Assembly: GCF_048771995.1 (NCBI RefSeq)
Contig: NC_133027.1
Location: forward strand, 55,613,501-55,677,500
Direction: 5' to 3'
DNA from: Taeniopygia guttata
Taxonomy: Eukaryota; Chordata; Aves; Passeriformes; Estrildidae
Length of the DNA: 64,000 nt
The translations under genes and the position numbers were made by a program. Of this stretch, positions 1 through 10,689 are shown piece by piece; the stretch's first letter is position 1, and every line of letters begins with the position of its first letter. Under the pieces are notes generated by a model. It was given only the letters and a program-made list of their open reading frames with translations. It ran no database searches and had not been told where the DNA came from.

Positions 1-1625
1 GTGCTTTTAAAGGCATCAACATCACAGATAAATCACAGGATTTTAGCTGAATTAAACTGGTTAGCAGTAAACTTCAAGTATTACAAATAAGAAGTATTTT
101 CCCCCCCTAAAGATATGGATTTAAGATTCCCTCTCTAGGAATATTAAGATGCTTAAAGTCTCATGGTAAATAAACAGTAGAGTTGCAACACAGCTGATGA
201 CTAAATGAAAAATGGAAGATCTCATGTTTCAGTCAGTCAGTGTACAGACCTGCTATCTAATGGCCCTGGTGAGAACAGGAGTGCTGTCACAATTGAAAAC
301 TGTAGAGGGAAATTAAGTTAAAATTTAAAAAATAAAAAGGTAAATATTCACATTGGAATATCACTGTGAGACCAAGGTTAACATCATTACCCTGCCATCT
401 ACATGATGGCTTTCATTAACGGATAAAATGGTAGTAAGAATTAAGCAGTACCTTCCTCTGTCATATCCAGGTCACTAATTTCACATTAAAGTCAATGACA
501 TTTTGAGAGCAGATGGGTACATAAAAAACTGTCTGCTTATGTATAAATAACTGTACCAGAACTGCTCTCCTGAGGAAGACATTATCCAGCTTTGGTCAAG
601 CTGTGAAGAAAAAAGATATTTTCAGAAGAGACAGTAAAATAAACAAACTAGACTCTGACAAAATTTCATGTGCTTAATTTCAACACAAAAAATGAATTGA
701 TATTTTGGAAAAATTCATTAACAGAGGCTCCATCCAGCCTGCTATGTGCTTATCAGCAGATGTGCTGAAACAATTAGCAATATGCTCAGGTAGTCAAATA
801 CAGCTTTTTGTTCCAGAGTATCTCCTTTAATTTAAGTACAGTTGGAAAATTGCTTTAAAACATCTTAAAAATTAAGATCTTCTGTTATAAGGTTAATATG
901 TTTTAACATGATCCCTTTCTGTCTTTTGCACTTCAGTGAAGGTATCACTATTTCTCTGAAGAAAATAGTGCTGTACTTAGGATTTTGATATAATAAATCC
1001 TGGGAGATGTATGGAAATAATGAATAACAGACTTCCCTTTCTCAAGATCCTATGTTAATTACCATTTAAACAGATCTAATTTTCACAAATAACTATTCAG
1101 TTATAACCCATTCATAAATGAGATTTGAGACAGTATTATGATAAAACAGGCTGAATGGTAGATTGATATGATTGTCGTAGAATTATTAATAATGGAAATT
1201 TAACACGATAATGAATGGCTCCACTGTTAATTTTCTTGTTCTCCTAAGCATTTTATGTCAATAATTTACTGGAAATAGGCAGCAGATTACATGTTCATAT
1301 CTAAATCATCCCTCACAGTAATTTAGAATCCTTTAAGCAGTACAGAGAACATTAAAAACATAAATAAAAGTCTTCAATGGTATCTTTGCACAAGGGTTTC
1401 CCCTATCCCCCAATTTTCGCTTTTACATTTTAACATAGTAGCTACCTCCACATCTCTTCTAAGACAATTTCCTGACATAACTTATGCTGAGAATCTGCTG
1501 TATTCTGGGTTACTGGTTCATAAATAAAAATGTTGTTTACAGGCTTCTGACTCATGTCTATATAAATGACAGACAGCAGAATGCCCTTTTAAACTGGGCT
1601 AAAAATGTCAAGGATTTATTTCTGT

Positions 1626-1703
1626 GGGTTTTCGTTTTGTTTTGTGGGTTTTTTTGTTTTGTTTTTGGTTTTGGGTTTTTTTGTTTTTTTTTTTTTTTTT
1701 TGC
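1626..1703. repeat. T-rich low-complexity (GTTTT-like) tract
   Basis: About 78 bases made almost only of T and G, with units like GTTTT and GGGTTTT, ending in an 18-base T run (1684-1701). It gives an artificial Phe/Gly-rich open frame on the + strand. It is probably simple sequence, possibly from an old poly(A) tail on the minus strand. Confidence 0.8.
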
Positions 1704-3870
1704 TGGGACATATCTTTCAGTTTGATTGCTTCAGTAAGCAATCCTCCAAAAGCAATGTACCTTCCTGTATATCTTGCTTGATTCTTGTGGGAACACTTAA
1801 ATCCCTATGAAGTGCAATATTTCTGAGGAAAGAGGGAAATATGTATTTTTTTCAAGTAGTAATTATAATATTTTTGTATGTATGCATTAATAATCCACTA
1901 TTTATAAGCACAAGTTCCATGCCAGAAAAAAAACCACCCAAATTATTTTCTAAGGTGATAGGAAAAAATGTAAATTATTGCAACAGATTATCATGCATCT
2001 GTTGATGGGGCATATGACTACAGAAATAGCTCTCATGCAGACCCAAACCAAAAAGGCATGAAGTCACTGTCTTCTTTTCTTCAGGGCTTAGAATATTTCT
2101 TCACTGTTTCTGAACAGCCCCCGAGGAGGACAAGCAGAGTATCTGAAGACCTTACTGCTGGGCTAAACCACACTCTGAAAACTACAAAATAGAAAATTTT
2201 ATTAATGCTCGTATTTTAGAAAAGTTCTAATAAGAATTAAGACTCAAATCTTATGATTTTTTACAGCACAAAGACCCCAAGTCATCGCTGAGTCAGTTTA
2301 GCAGAATACTTAGAACACTGTCCAAAGCCACAGGGTTTTCAGTTTTTTAAAGATGTTCATTCATGTTTAAAGTTAAGTGTGTCTTGAAATGCTTATTTTA
2401 CTCTGCATCTTGAGTAGGCTCAAGCCACACTTCATCAAGAGAAATATTTTGGGTACTGAATTTAAAGGAATTAATGTTAGCAAAAATTGGATATTTCCCT
2501 TATTAATTCTACTGTATTTACTTTTAGTTTTACTCTCTTCCCTCATTTTAAGTCAGACAACACTGCTCCCTGAGTCCATACTCTAGCTTCTAACACCACT
2601 GAAATGTAAAAAGCAGAACCAGGGCAATCCTTCTCCAAAAATCTACCTAATCATTTAAGTAATAAACTGTCTGTCCCTGCTGAAATCTTCACCAGATGAA
2701 AAAAAAGTAGTGGCTAAAACCAGATGTTGAGAGGATTGGTGAGAAAAAAAAAAAAAATTACAGGGACTAATCTTTTACAAAGGGTAAAGTCCCTGAAATA
2801 TCAAGTAACATAGACTATAGATTTGTGTTTTGTTGGAACCAAAATGTTGGATTGGACATAAACACCAGTTTCATAATTATCCTCATAGGAAATGTTAATT
2901 TCCTGGTGTCATTAAGTAGTCTGCTTTAATTGCCATATTTGGTAATCTTTGTTACAGAATTATTCAGCATTTGTCTCTTAGAAATAAGCATTAAAAGTAT
3001 CAGAACAACAAACTACCATCTCTTTTTCATAAAGCTTGGAAATGATGACTGATATTTTACAGTACATTTCCAAGAAGACCTGATGTTTAGGCTTTGTGCA
3101 CCTTCTCAAACTCTCAAAAAAAAAAGCCAACTTCTGTCTAGACTCTCAATGGAACTAATTTTTTGGAGGAGACTTGCATAATTGCATCACACAGGAAGAC
3201 CCTCACAACAGTAAGGACCCTCATGCTTTCTTAACAAAGCAAGCTGTTGTTCAGTTCCAGTTTCTTTTTTGTCTAGAAACAATAATATTTAGGAACTGCA
3301 CAGGTAGAAATTGTAGGTAATTATTTACACATTTTACATAAAAAGACTGAATTTATTACATAGATATGGCTTTTTCTCTATGGATGTATGTGACAGAGAA
3401 ATAATGGATGCATCCCCTAATGATGCATTTGGTAGGGATATATGTTTTCAAATGAGTCATCTATTCACCTCTCCTAGTGCTTCATAGTATTCTCCACCCC
3501 AACAATAGTGAGAAAAATTTGGAATGGCATGGAATGGCATGAAAACCAAACTCACTATCACCACAACTGAAATGATCACAAATAATTACTATATGACATA
3601 TAAAATACTTCAGTGACACCATTCAAAATTGTGAAACAATTATACTTTCTCCATTACTTAGATTTTCATTCAGAAGAGCAACAATAATTTTCTCAAAGAT
3701 GGTCCTGCTTCACTTGCTTCTAACTTCACTAAGTTCCCAGTGGAATTTTATCTGGAGATAGTATGACTGATGCTCATGACAGCACTTGCATGGGAAGTTT
3801 CTTATGAAATTAGTAAGTTAAGTCACACAGTATGTTGCTTTTTGCTATCTTCCCAGAAATAAAAGATGAA

Positions 3871-3896
3871 AAGACGGCAATCCTGTAAGCCGTCTT
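3871..3896. other. Perfect 8-bp stem hairpin
   Basis: AAGACGGC (3871-3878) and its exact reverse complement GCCGTCTT (3889-3896) flank a 10-base loop, in otherwise AT-rich DNA. No function is indicated. A stem this short is too small for a microRNA precursor. Confidence 0.5.
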
Positions 3897-6800
3897 CTGT
3901 TTTGCTGGCACTATTTCTGTCATTTCAAATGCAGAGAAAATCCTTATGCCAACAAAGGAATACTCTACCGGTTGTCCCAGCATCCCACCTTCTTGCCTTG
4001 ACTTGAAAGCTCCAACAGAAGAACCGTGTTTTTTGATTGAGTATCAGGAAACCTTACATGCAGGGAAGAAAAAGTGTCTGTGTATTTTTTCTTTAAAAAC
4101 ACTATTCCACTAGTACTTTATTTTTCAAGTGTTTCTGGTGTGATGGACATGAAAGCTTCACGTTACTTTTCAACTTTCTTTCAAGATGGTGCTGCTGATT
4201 AAGGAAGCCAGGTAAAGAAAGTCTCCCAGACATAGGCCAGTCTTACACTACATGAACTTTAATAATAAACTGACAAGAAAGAAACAACTTTTGTGGAAAA
4301 AAAATTCCTCACTATCCTATGCATTAGAGTTCCACTTCACAGGTATTTTACTTCCTTTACTCTGTGTATAGTTCAGAGCCTGTTCACTAACATATGCATA
4401 ATAAATAATGGTTCTATTTTTGTGATTTTTATTACACACCAACACTGTGCCTTCTAACGTATTCAGGTATTCATAAAATATAATAACGCATTCTTCAGAT
4501 GAACATTTCAAATAAAGTCAAAATAAATTTTTGTTATGCCAGTGGAACATGTTTAAGAAAATCTGATTTCTTAAACCACTTCAAGACAGATTAAAACCCA
4601 CTCAATTCAAGCACTTGTTTAATACTTCATCTGTTAATAAGAGAATAGATATACCAGAAAATTCATTTTTATATGCAAAAAAGGCATATATACTCTCAAT
4701 GCTAGCATGGACAAAACCTTGAGTTTCTACTTAAAGAAATTACCAACATGATTTCCAAAGCTTTATTTTTTATAGATACAGGCTTTCATCATACTTGGAG
4801 TGCTGAGTTTCTATCCTTTTTAAAGAAGTTAGACTGTTGGAAAGTATGAAAGGATTAAGTTAAATCAGCATTTTAAGTGCTGTTGACAGCTCACAAATCA
4901 TTTGGAAGCAGACACTTCTTTCTGTATTCTCACTGGTTTCAGAAACTGGTTGAGGTAAAGCTCAAGCCAATAAATGGCAAATTACATAGTATTGCATGCT
5001 GTGTAGCTATTGTTAAGATAAACAGTGACACATGCCAAGATTCTCTGCATGATTCTGACATTTTCTTGGCCCTGTGTTTCTTGGCTTTCTTTGCTGTTAT
5101 CAAATATGTGCACCATAGTTCTGCTAAACAGGATCTCACTGATTTCCCTCGGTGGCATACAGCTGCAAATGGAGAAGATGCTATCTACCCAGAAAAGCTT
5201 CCAGCTGAGTAAAGACAGTGCGCCACAGACAACAACCAGGAACTAAACTGGTCAGCTTGAGAAGCAGTGGCAGTGGCATTGCAGCAGCCAAGTCATGCTC
5301 AGGATTTTTCTATATGAGAAACAAAATGAGTTTCACACTAGTGTTACATGGACACCACTGAGGTAGCTCTGCTAGTATTGGCAATGAACTCCTGGTATAC
5401 CTAGTGGCACCAGAGGAAAAAAAACCCAAACAAAACCTGTCAGCCATCTTGTTGTTTGGTAATAGACACTGACCCCAAGGGCAAGGAGCTAACCTGTCAG
5501 TATAGCGTGTACAAGCCAATGTATAGCATGTATATGGCCAGTATAGCAGCAAGGACACCTCTTCTGGACTTCTCATGGTGAGGAAAGGTGGGTTTTGTCT
5601 GAAGAGAGACAGTGGGATTATTCAGATCATTTGACTGAATTTTGGTTACTAGCTTGTAAGTCCTGAGTACATGGAACAGCCTTGATATTTTAATACTTAA
5701 GAAACTATTTCAGTCTTTGATTGGTAAGCATTTTCTCTCATACAGATTAAAGAACTTAGATTTTGTACTTTTAGAGGCAGAAATAAGTCATTAAGGCAGA
5801 GCTGTCTTTGCAGTTGTTTATTATTTATTGACTAACACATAATTATCACAAATAAATTCTTGACACTCATTCACTGATTAGAAAGCCCATATTCTTGTCA
5901 GTTACACTAAAAAAATTGAGTATAAACAAATCTATTAAAAAAATGATGGTTTGAAGGTTTATTTTATGTCTTAAAAAATAAAGAGATAACAGATGATAAC
6001 CGACTTTCTTTTCATATGTAATATGGACAAAAAGGTATGTAAGATAACAGTATCACAGTACAATCTGCAGTAAGTCTCAGCAAAAATAAAATCTTATGGT
6101 CTGGACTATTCATGGTCTGGATCTGACCACAGCTTTTTATCGCTAGTGGGGATCCTTTAAATCTTCAGTTTCATTCATGTTCCCAATTCAGGATATTTTA
6201 CATTTAACTTATTATTACATAGGACAGTCAAGTGTCACAATTTCTTAAAAATTTGAAGTGGAAATGGATCTGGATCTTATAAAAATATCCTGTCCCAAGC
6301 TAAAAGAATGCCAGCTTTCTCTTTAATTGGATTAAATTTATGGAAAACACACAGTTTAATCCACCCACTGCCTTGCTTATTACAGTAAATAAATGGCTTT
6401 TCATAGCATAAACTGAAAGGTGTAGGCTGGAAGGGAAATTAGTATAACACTGTTGACATCCCAACTTTCAAATAAAAATATTCCATGCCTTTCAAAGGTA
6501 GAGTTTCACTCATGAGGCTAAAATTACTGATTCTTGCTATAATCTCAGAAGTAACCACTTTCATAATTAATGTACTAAAATGTTTGTTTTACTGAGTGTT
6601 AGCAATATCAGTGTTGACATTGTTTGACTCTCCAGAGATGTGCATATGACTGAGAGCTGAAGAGACTCGGGGCCCTCTTCTCTTCTTTCCTTTTTACTGC
6701 AGATCGGGTGCAAATTCCTTAAATCAATAACTTTAAAGTCAGTATAAAACTATTGTATTTAGGATAAGGAGCAGACACTACCCATCTTTAAGAATGCATT

Positions 6801-7231
6801 GGTAGAATTTTAGAAAGCTCCAGGCAACACAGGCTAGTAGCAAATCTGAACTTCATCCGCTTGCAGAACACTTCTTCCAAATGTCTGTCACTAGGGTGGG
6901 CAGCTCTCGCACTATAATCCACAGATATCTCCCACAAAATGTGTTGTTCACATTTATAACAAAATATAAATTATTACATATTATTACCATTATTACATTT
7001 TTCTACATATAACTTATAGATCATGTAAAAACCCAACAATTATGTGGTTCACTGTCAGTGAGTTTTGCACATACAGCAAATGCAAGGGGAAATCTATCCT
7101 AGAGATGCTTCTCACCTAGTAACAGTACTGAAATTAGTCCTCCAACCTATTCACTCTGTCCCCAAAAACCACATTCTGTCACTTGACCTGGGGTGTTTTT
7201 CAGGATGGGCACTGCTTGAGACCATAAATTA

Positions 7232-7802
7232 TCTGAGGATTTTGAGGATGATTTTTTTTCATTGCAGCTAGTATGGGGCTAGCTGTTGGGAATTGTGCTG
7301 TTGATAAAATGGGGATGCATTAATTACTGCCACGCAGTACTTATCTAAGAGCCAAGGCCTTTTTTCCTTCTCACTCCAATCTACCAGTGGGGAGGTTAGG
7401 GGTGCACAAAGAGTTGGGAGGGGACTGGATAGCTGGGGTAGCTGACCCTAACTGATCACATGGATATTCCTTAGTGTACGGTATCATGCTCCGCATACAG
7501 AGCTGGAGGAAAGAGGAAGAGGGGCATGTTTGGATGCCATTTGTCTTCCCAAGTCACTCCTATGTGTGATGAAGCCCTGCTCTCCTGGAGATGGAACACC
7601 TGGCTGCCCATGGGAAGTGGTAAATGAATTCCTTGCTTTGCTTCACTTGCATATGTGGCTTCTGCTTTAACTATTAAATGTCTTTATCTCAGCCCAGGAG
7701 TTTTCTCACTTTTGCTTTTCTGATTCTCTCTGCCATCCCACCAGGGGAGAGCAAATGAATCGCTGTGTTGTGTTTAGTTGCCAGCTGGGGTTAAATAACA
7801 AC
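7232..7802 (+). mobile_element. Solo LTR of an avian endogenous retrovirus, + orientation
   Basis: The block matches, by recollection, a high-copy avian LTR. Landmarks in order are: a GCTAGTATGGGGCTA segment near 7267; a conserved U3 stretch GTTGGGAGGGGACTGG (about 7413-7428) and GCTGACCCTAACTGA (about 7441-7455); a CCTGGAGATGG block near 7584; an ATTAAA-type poly(A) signal (ACTATTAAATGTCTTTATC, about 7670-7688); and the terminus GCTGGGGTTAAATAACAACA ending at 7802. The first about 30 bases are degraded and no target-site duplication is visible. No gag, pol or env sequence adjoins it, so it is a solo LTR. The family is probably ERVL-like, but the exact name is not certain. Confidence 0.8.
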
Positions 7803-9039
7803 AAAGATATGGCAATACTCTACCAAGTCCACTGTTGGAGGGAAAAGAAAGGTCAGTAGCAAGAACTGAAGCCCCAGCCATCCAGAGACAGTACAAGAGC
7901 AGTGATGAAACCAACAGTGGCTCATGTTACATCCCTGGTCAACATTTCATCATCTACTGACAGCACAGGAGTGTGAAGTTTCCCTACCTATTCCATATTG
8001 ACATTTTCCATAAATTCTAAAGAAAATTTCTGGGTTTTTACTAGTAGAGCTATTACATCTACTTGGGATTTGGTGGGCATGTATCATTCTTTCATCCATT
8101 GCTTCTGTGATACACAGCTGGGTCTTTCAAAATTTGACATCTCTGAGGCACACAACCGCCTGCACACCTGTCCTCTCAGCAGTTGACATGACACACATCT
8201 TACATCACACACAAACCAAATTACACCTCCATCCAGCAATAGTTGAATGAACAGACAGAAATCTGACACTTGAAAATGATTCTTCACTTGTTGAAACAAA
8301 ACATGCCAAACAGCTGAAATGCAATGTTTCAAACTTCTGAGGAATAGTACTTGTCTCTGCTAGTCTGGATTTGCTAGCATGTGTGTCTCCTTGCCACAAT
8401 AAGGCGACAATGGAGGACGTGTTTAATGCATAAACCACTGCAGCCACCAGGATTATAATCTTTATAAAGCATACACTGAGAATTGACACACACTGTACAA
8501 CCACATACCAATTGTAGTCACTTATGATTGGAAGTATTATTGCAGGATGGATGGCAGCTCCTAAGTCATTGTCTTGAGGAAAGCAGTTCCCCAGAAAAAT
8601 TTAGATATGATTACACCACATTCACTATTTTTCTTTTTTTGGGAGATGCATTAGGTAGAATTGTGACAAATTGAATAAAAGGAAACAACAACATTTAAGT
8701 CCAATCAACTTTAAAAAATGAAATAAAATCTGCTATCAAATGCAAACCAAGTGCAGAGTTGTTTTTATTTTCCCCCCGAAAAGACATGTTTGGCTTCTAA
8801 ATGTGCAGCTCCCATGCAGGCTGGAGTCCTCCCCTCTCCCAAGAGCATCTGCTGGATTACCTCACCCGACTGGAAGGTGCGAGCACCAGGTAGATCACCT
8901 TTGCAGTCCCTGGCTGTACGCGAGGGGTGGGCGGGCAGCCTCAAAAGAAACTCTCCAAAATAAGCGTAAAAATGAAAAGCTGAATCATAAAATGTAATTG
9001 CATCCGAGGTAAAGAGCCCCCACATTGCGGTGAATCACT
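7803..9039. other. DNA between the LTR and the CpG island, no gene
   Basis: This stretch is AT-rich up to about 8740, then GC rises steadily (8800-8950) towards the CpG island. Overlapping open frames on the minus strand (about 8084-8504) have no recognisable similarity and look like chance. The proximal part may carry upstream promoter elements of the island, but I identify no specific site. Confidence 0.5.
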
Positions 9040-9607
9040 GCGCTCCCACGGTTTCCGTCCTGCTCTCACACGGGGTCAGGAAGGGCGAGTACGCGGCTCT
9101 ACACCCGGAGGGGCCCCGCTCCCCTCTGCACCGTCAGGGAAGACCGACCCCCGCCGGGAAAGGCCGATTCCCACTCCAGGCGCGCCCGGCACGCCGTGAC
9201 CGGCACCGCCGGTGACTCCTCCCTCGCGGCCGCGGCCCCTGAGCCCGGCGGGGCGGAACCGGGCGCGCTACAAATCCGCCGCTCCGGCGGGGCTGCGGGC
9301 ACAGCAGCGCGGGGAGGTCCCGCGCAGGCGGCGCTCCGGCGGCCGGTCCCGGCGGGAGCGGGGCGCGGCTGCCGCGCTCTCCCTCGGGGAGCCGGCGAAC
9401 TTCCCCGGGGGCGGGAGGAAGAGAAGGAGCCGCGTCCCGGTCCCGCGGCTCAGGCCGCCCCTTTCCCCGGCTGCCGTCCCGTCCCGGACGCTGCCTGCGG
9501 CCAGACTTGCCTAGCCGGCTGCTAGGCATGCTCCCATCGCCGCGACGGGCGTGCGAGCTGCCCGCGTCCGCCTCGTCCCGTGGGGAGCGGAGGGAAACCA
9601 GGGGGCC

Positions 9608-9621
9608 GTTTCCATAGAGAT
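9608..9621 (+). promoter_or_regulatory. Possible RFX X-box-like site
   Basis: GTTTCCATAGAGAT inside the CpG island keeps the first half of the RFX X-box (GTTNCCAT) exactly. The second half is poor. It may be a weak or half site, or chance. Confidence 0.25.
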
Positions 9622-9644
9622 GAGGCCGGAGTGAAACTTTGCTG

Positions 9645-10211
9645 CGGGCGGGCGGCGAGGGCCGAGCCCAGGCGGCGCTGAGCGGAGCGGTCGGGCCGGC
9701 TGTGAGCGCGGGGTCCGTCTCCTCCCACCTCTCCGGCAGCGCCGCCGGGGGCGAGCGCCGCCCGGGCACCCTGCTGCGGAGCGGGGAAAGTTTTGCTCCG
9801 CGGAGCCGCCAGCCGCCCACGCCCCCCTGGGCGGCTGCTTGGCGGCCGTTCCCCCGCGGCGGCTCCCGCGGAGCGCTGCTATGGCACCCGCCCGTCGCCG
9901 CGGGGCGAGCCGGGGGAGGCCGCCTCCGGCTGGCCGTGCGCTGGCGGCGGGGGGGCGCGCAGCCCCCGGGCGGCGGGCGTCCTCCTCCGGCCGGCAGTGA
10001 CCGCCCCGGCCCCGCTCCTGCCGGCTCGCCATGCCTGCCCCCGCCCGCCTCTCGCCGAGCACGGTGCGGGGAAGGGCGAGGGGAGCCGCCGCCCTGTCAC
10101 TCCCTGAGCCAGCCGCTGCCTCACCGGAGAAGCCCCGTGTCTGACGGGCACGGCGCAGCTCCGCTGCTCGCTGCGCCGGGAGGGCTGCGGGCACCTGGCA
10201 CCTCCCCACAG
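9645..10211 (+). other. TMEM200A: Putative non-coding first exon of TMEM200A (5' end unknown)
   Basis: Only the 3' boundary is supported: CACAG then GTAAGC, with the donor GT at 10212-10213, a near-consensus 5' splice site. The transcription start is not visible and the start given here is arbitrary within the CpG island. The TMEM200A ATG lies in the terminal exon behind a splice acceptor, so the gene needs at least one upstream non-coding exon, and this is the best candidate. Further 5' UTR exons inside the long intron, or an alternative start, cannot be excluded. Confidence 0.45.
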
Positions 10212-10689
10212 GTAAGCGGCGAGGCGAGTGGGGGTGAGTCTGGTCGGGGTCTACCCCTCGCTCCCGAACTTCATCGCGCCCGCAGCCCTCACCTCTCCTC
10301 GGGAGTGGAGGGGCTGCGCCCTGCGCGTTTCCGCCGGCGGTGGCTCGGGCACAGGGAGACGCGCCCCTGCCCTCGGCGGCGAGGGGCAGAGAGGGAGCGG
10401 CACGGGTGGGTGGGTGGCTTTTTCCCTGCCAGAAATGGACTTTCTGCCTCCCGAACGGAGCGGGCCGGCGTGCCGGCGGCTGCCGCGCTCCGCGCAGCTG
10501 CTACACACCCTCTTTTGTCTGCGCTCGGTCCGAAATACTTTAGTGCTGCCGTCCGCCTGCCCCGCCGGTCGGGATCCCCGCTCGGCCCTGCTCCGCCGGG
10601 GGCTGCCCCGGGCTGCGACCCCCGTGCCGCTCCCCACCCGGCGAGTTGTCCCATTGCCTTTATTTTCACGGGAGCTGGGCTTTCCTTAA

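Larger units (their letters stand above)
1..7231. other. Upstream AT-rich intergenic DNA, no gene recognised
   Basis: AT-rich DNA with only short open frames (the longest near 4877-5212, 111 codons), none with recognisable protein similarity or convincing splice context. It holds a T/G-rich low-complexity tract at about 1626-1703, short A-runs, and a small perfect hairpin at 3871-3896. From memory, in human the gene next to TMEM200A on this side is SAMD3, transcribed away from it. I looked for SAM-domain-like coding on the minus strand and saw none, so any such exon here is unsupported. Confidence 0.6.

Noticed and set aside
3871..3896. Rho-independent terminator
   Set aside because: The hairpin looks similar, but this is vertebrate nuclear DNA where such terminators do not operate.
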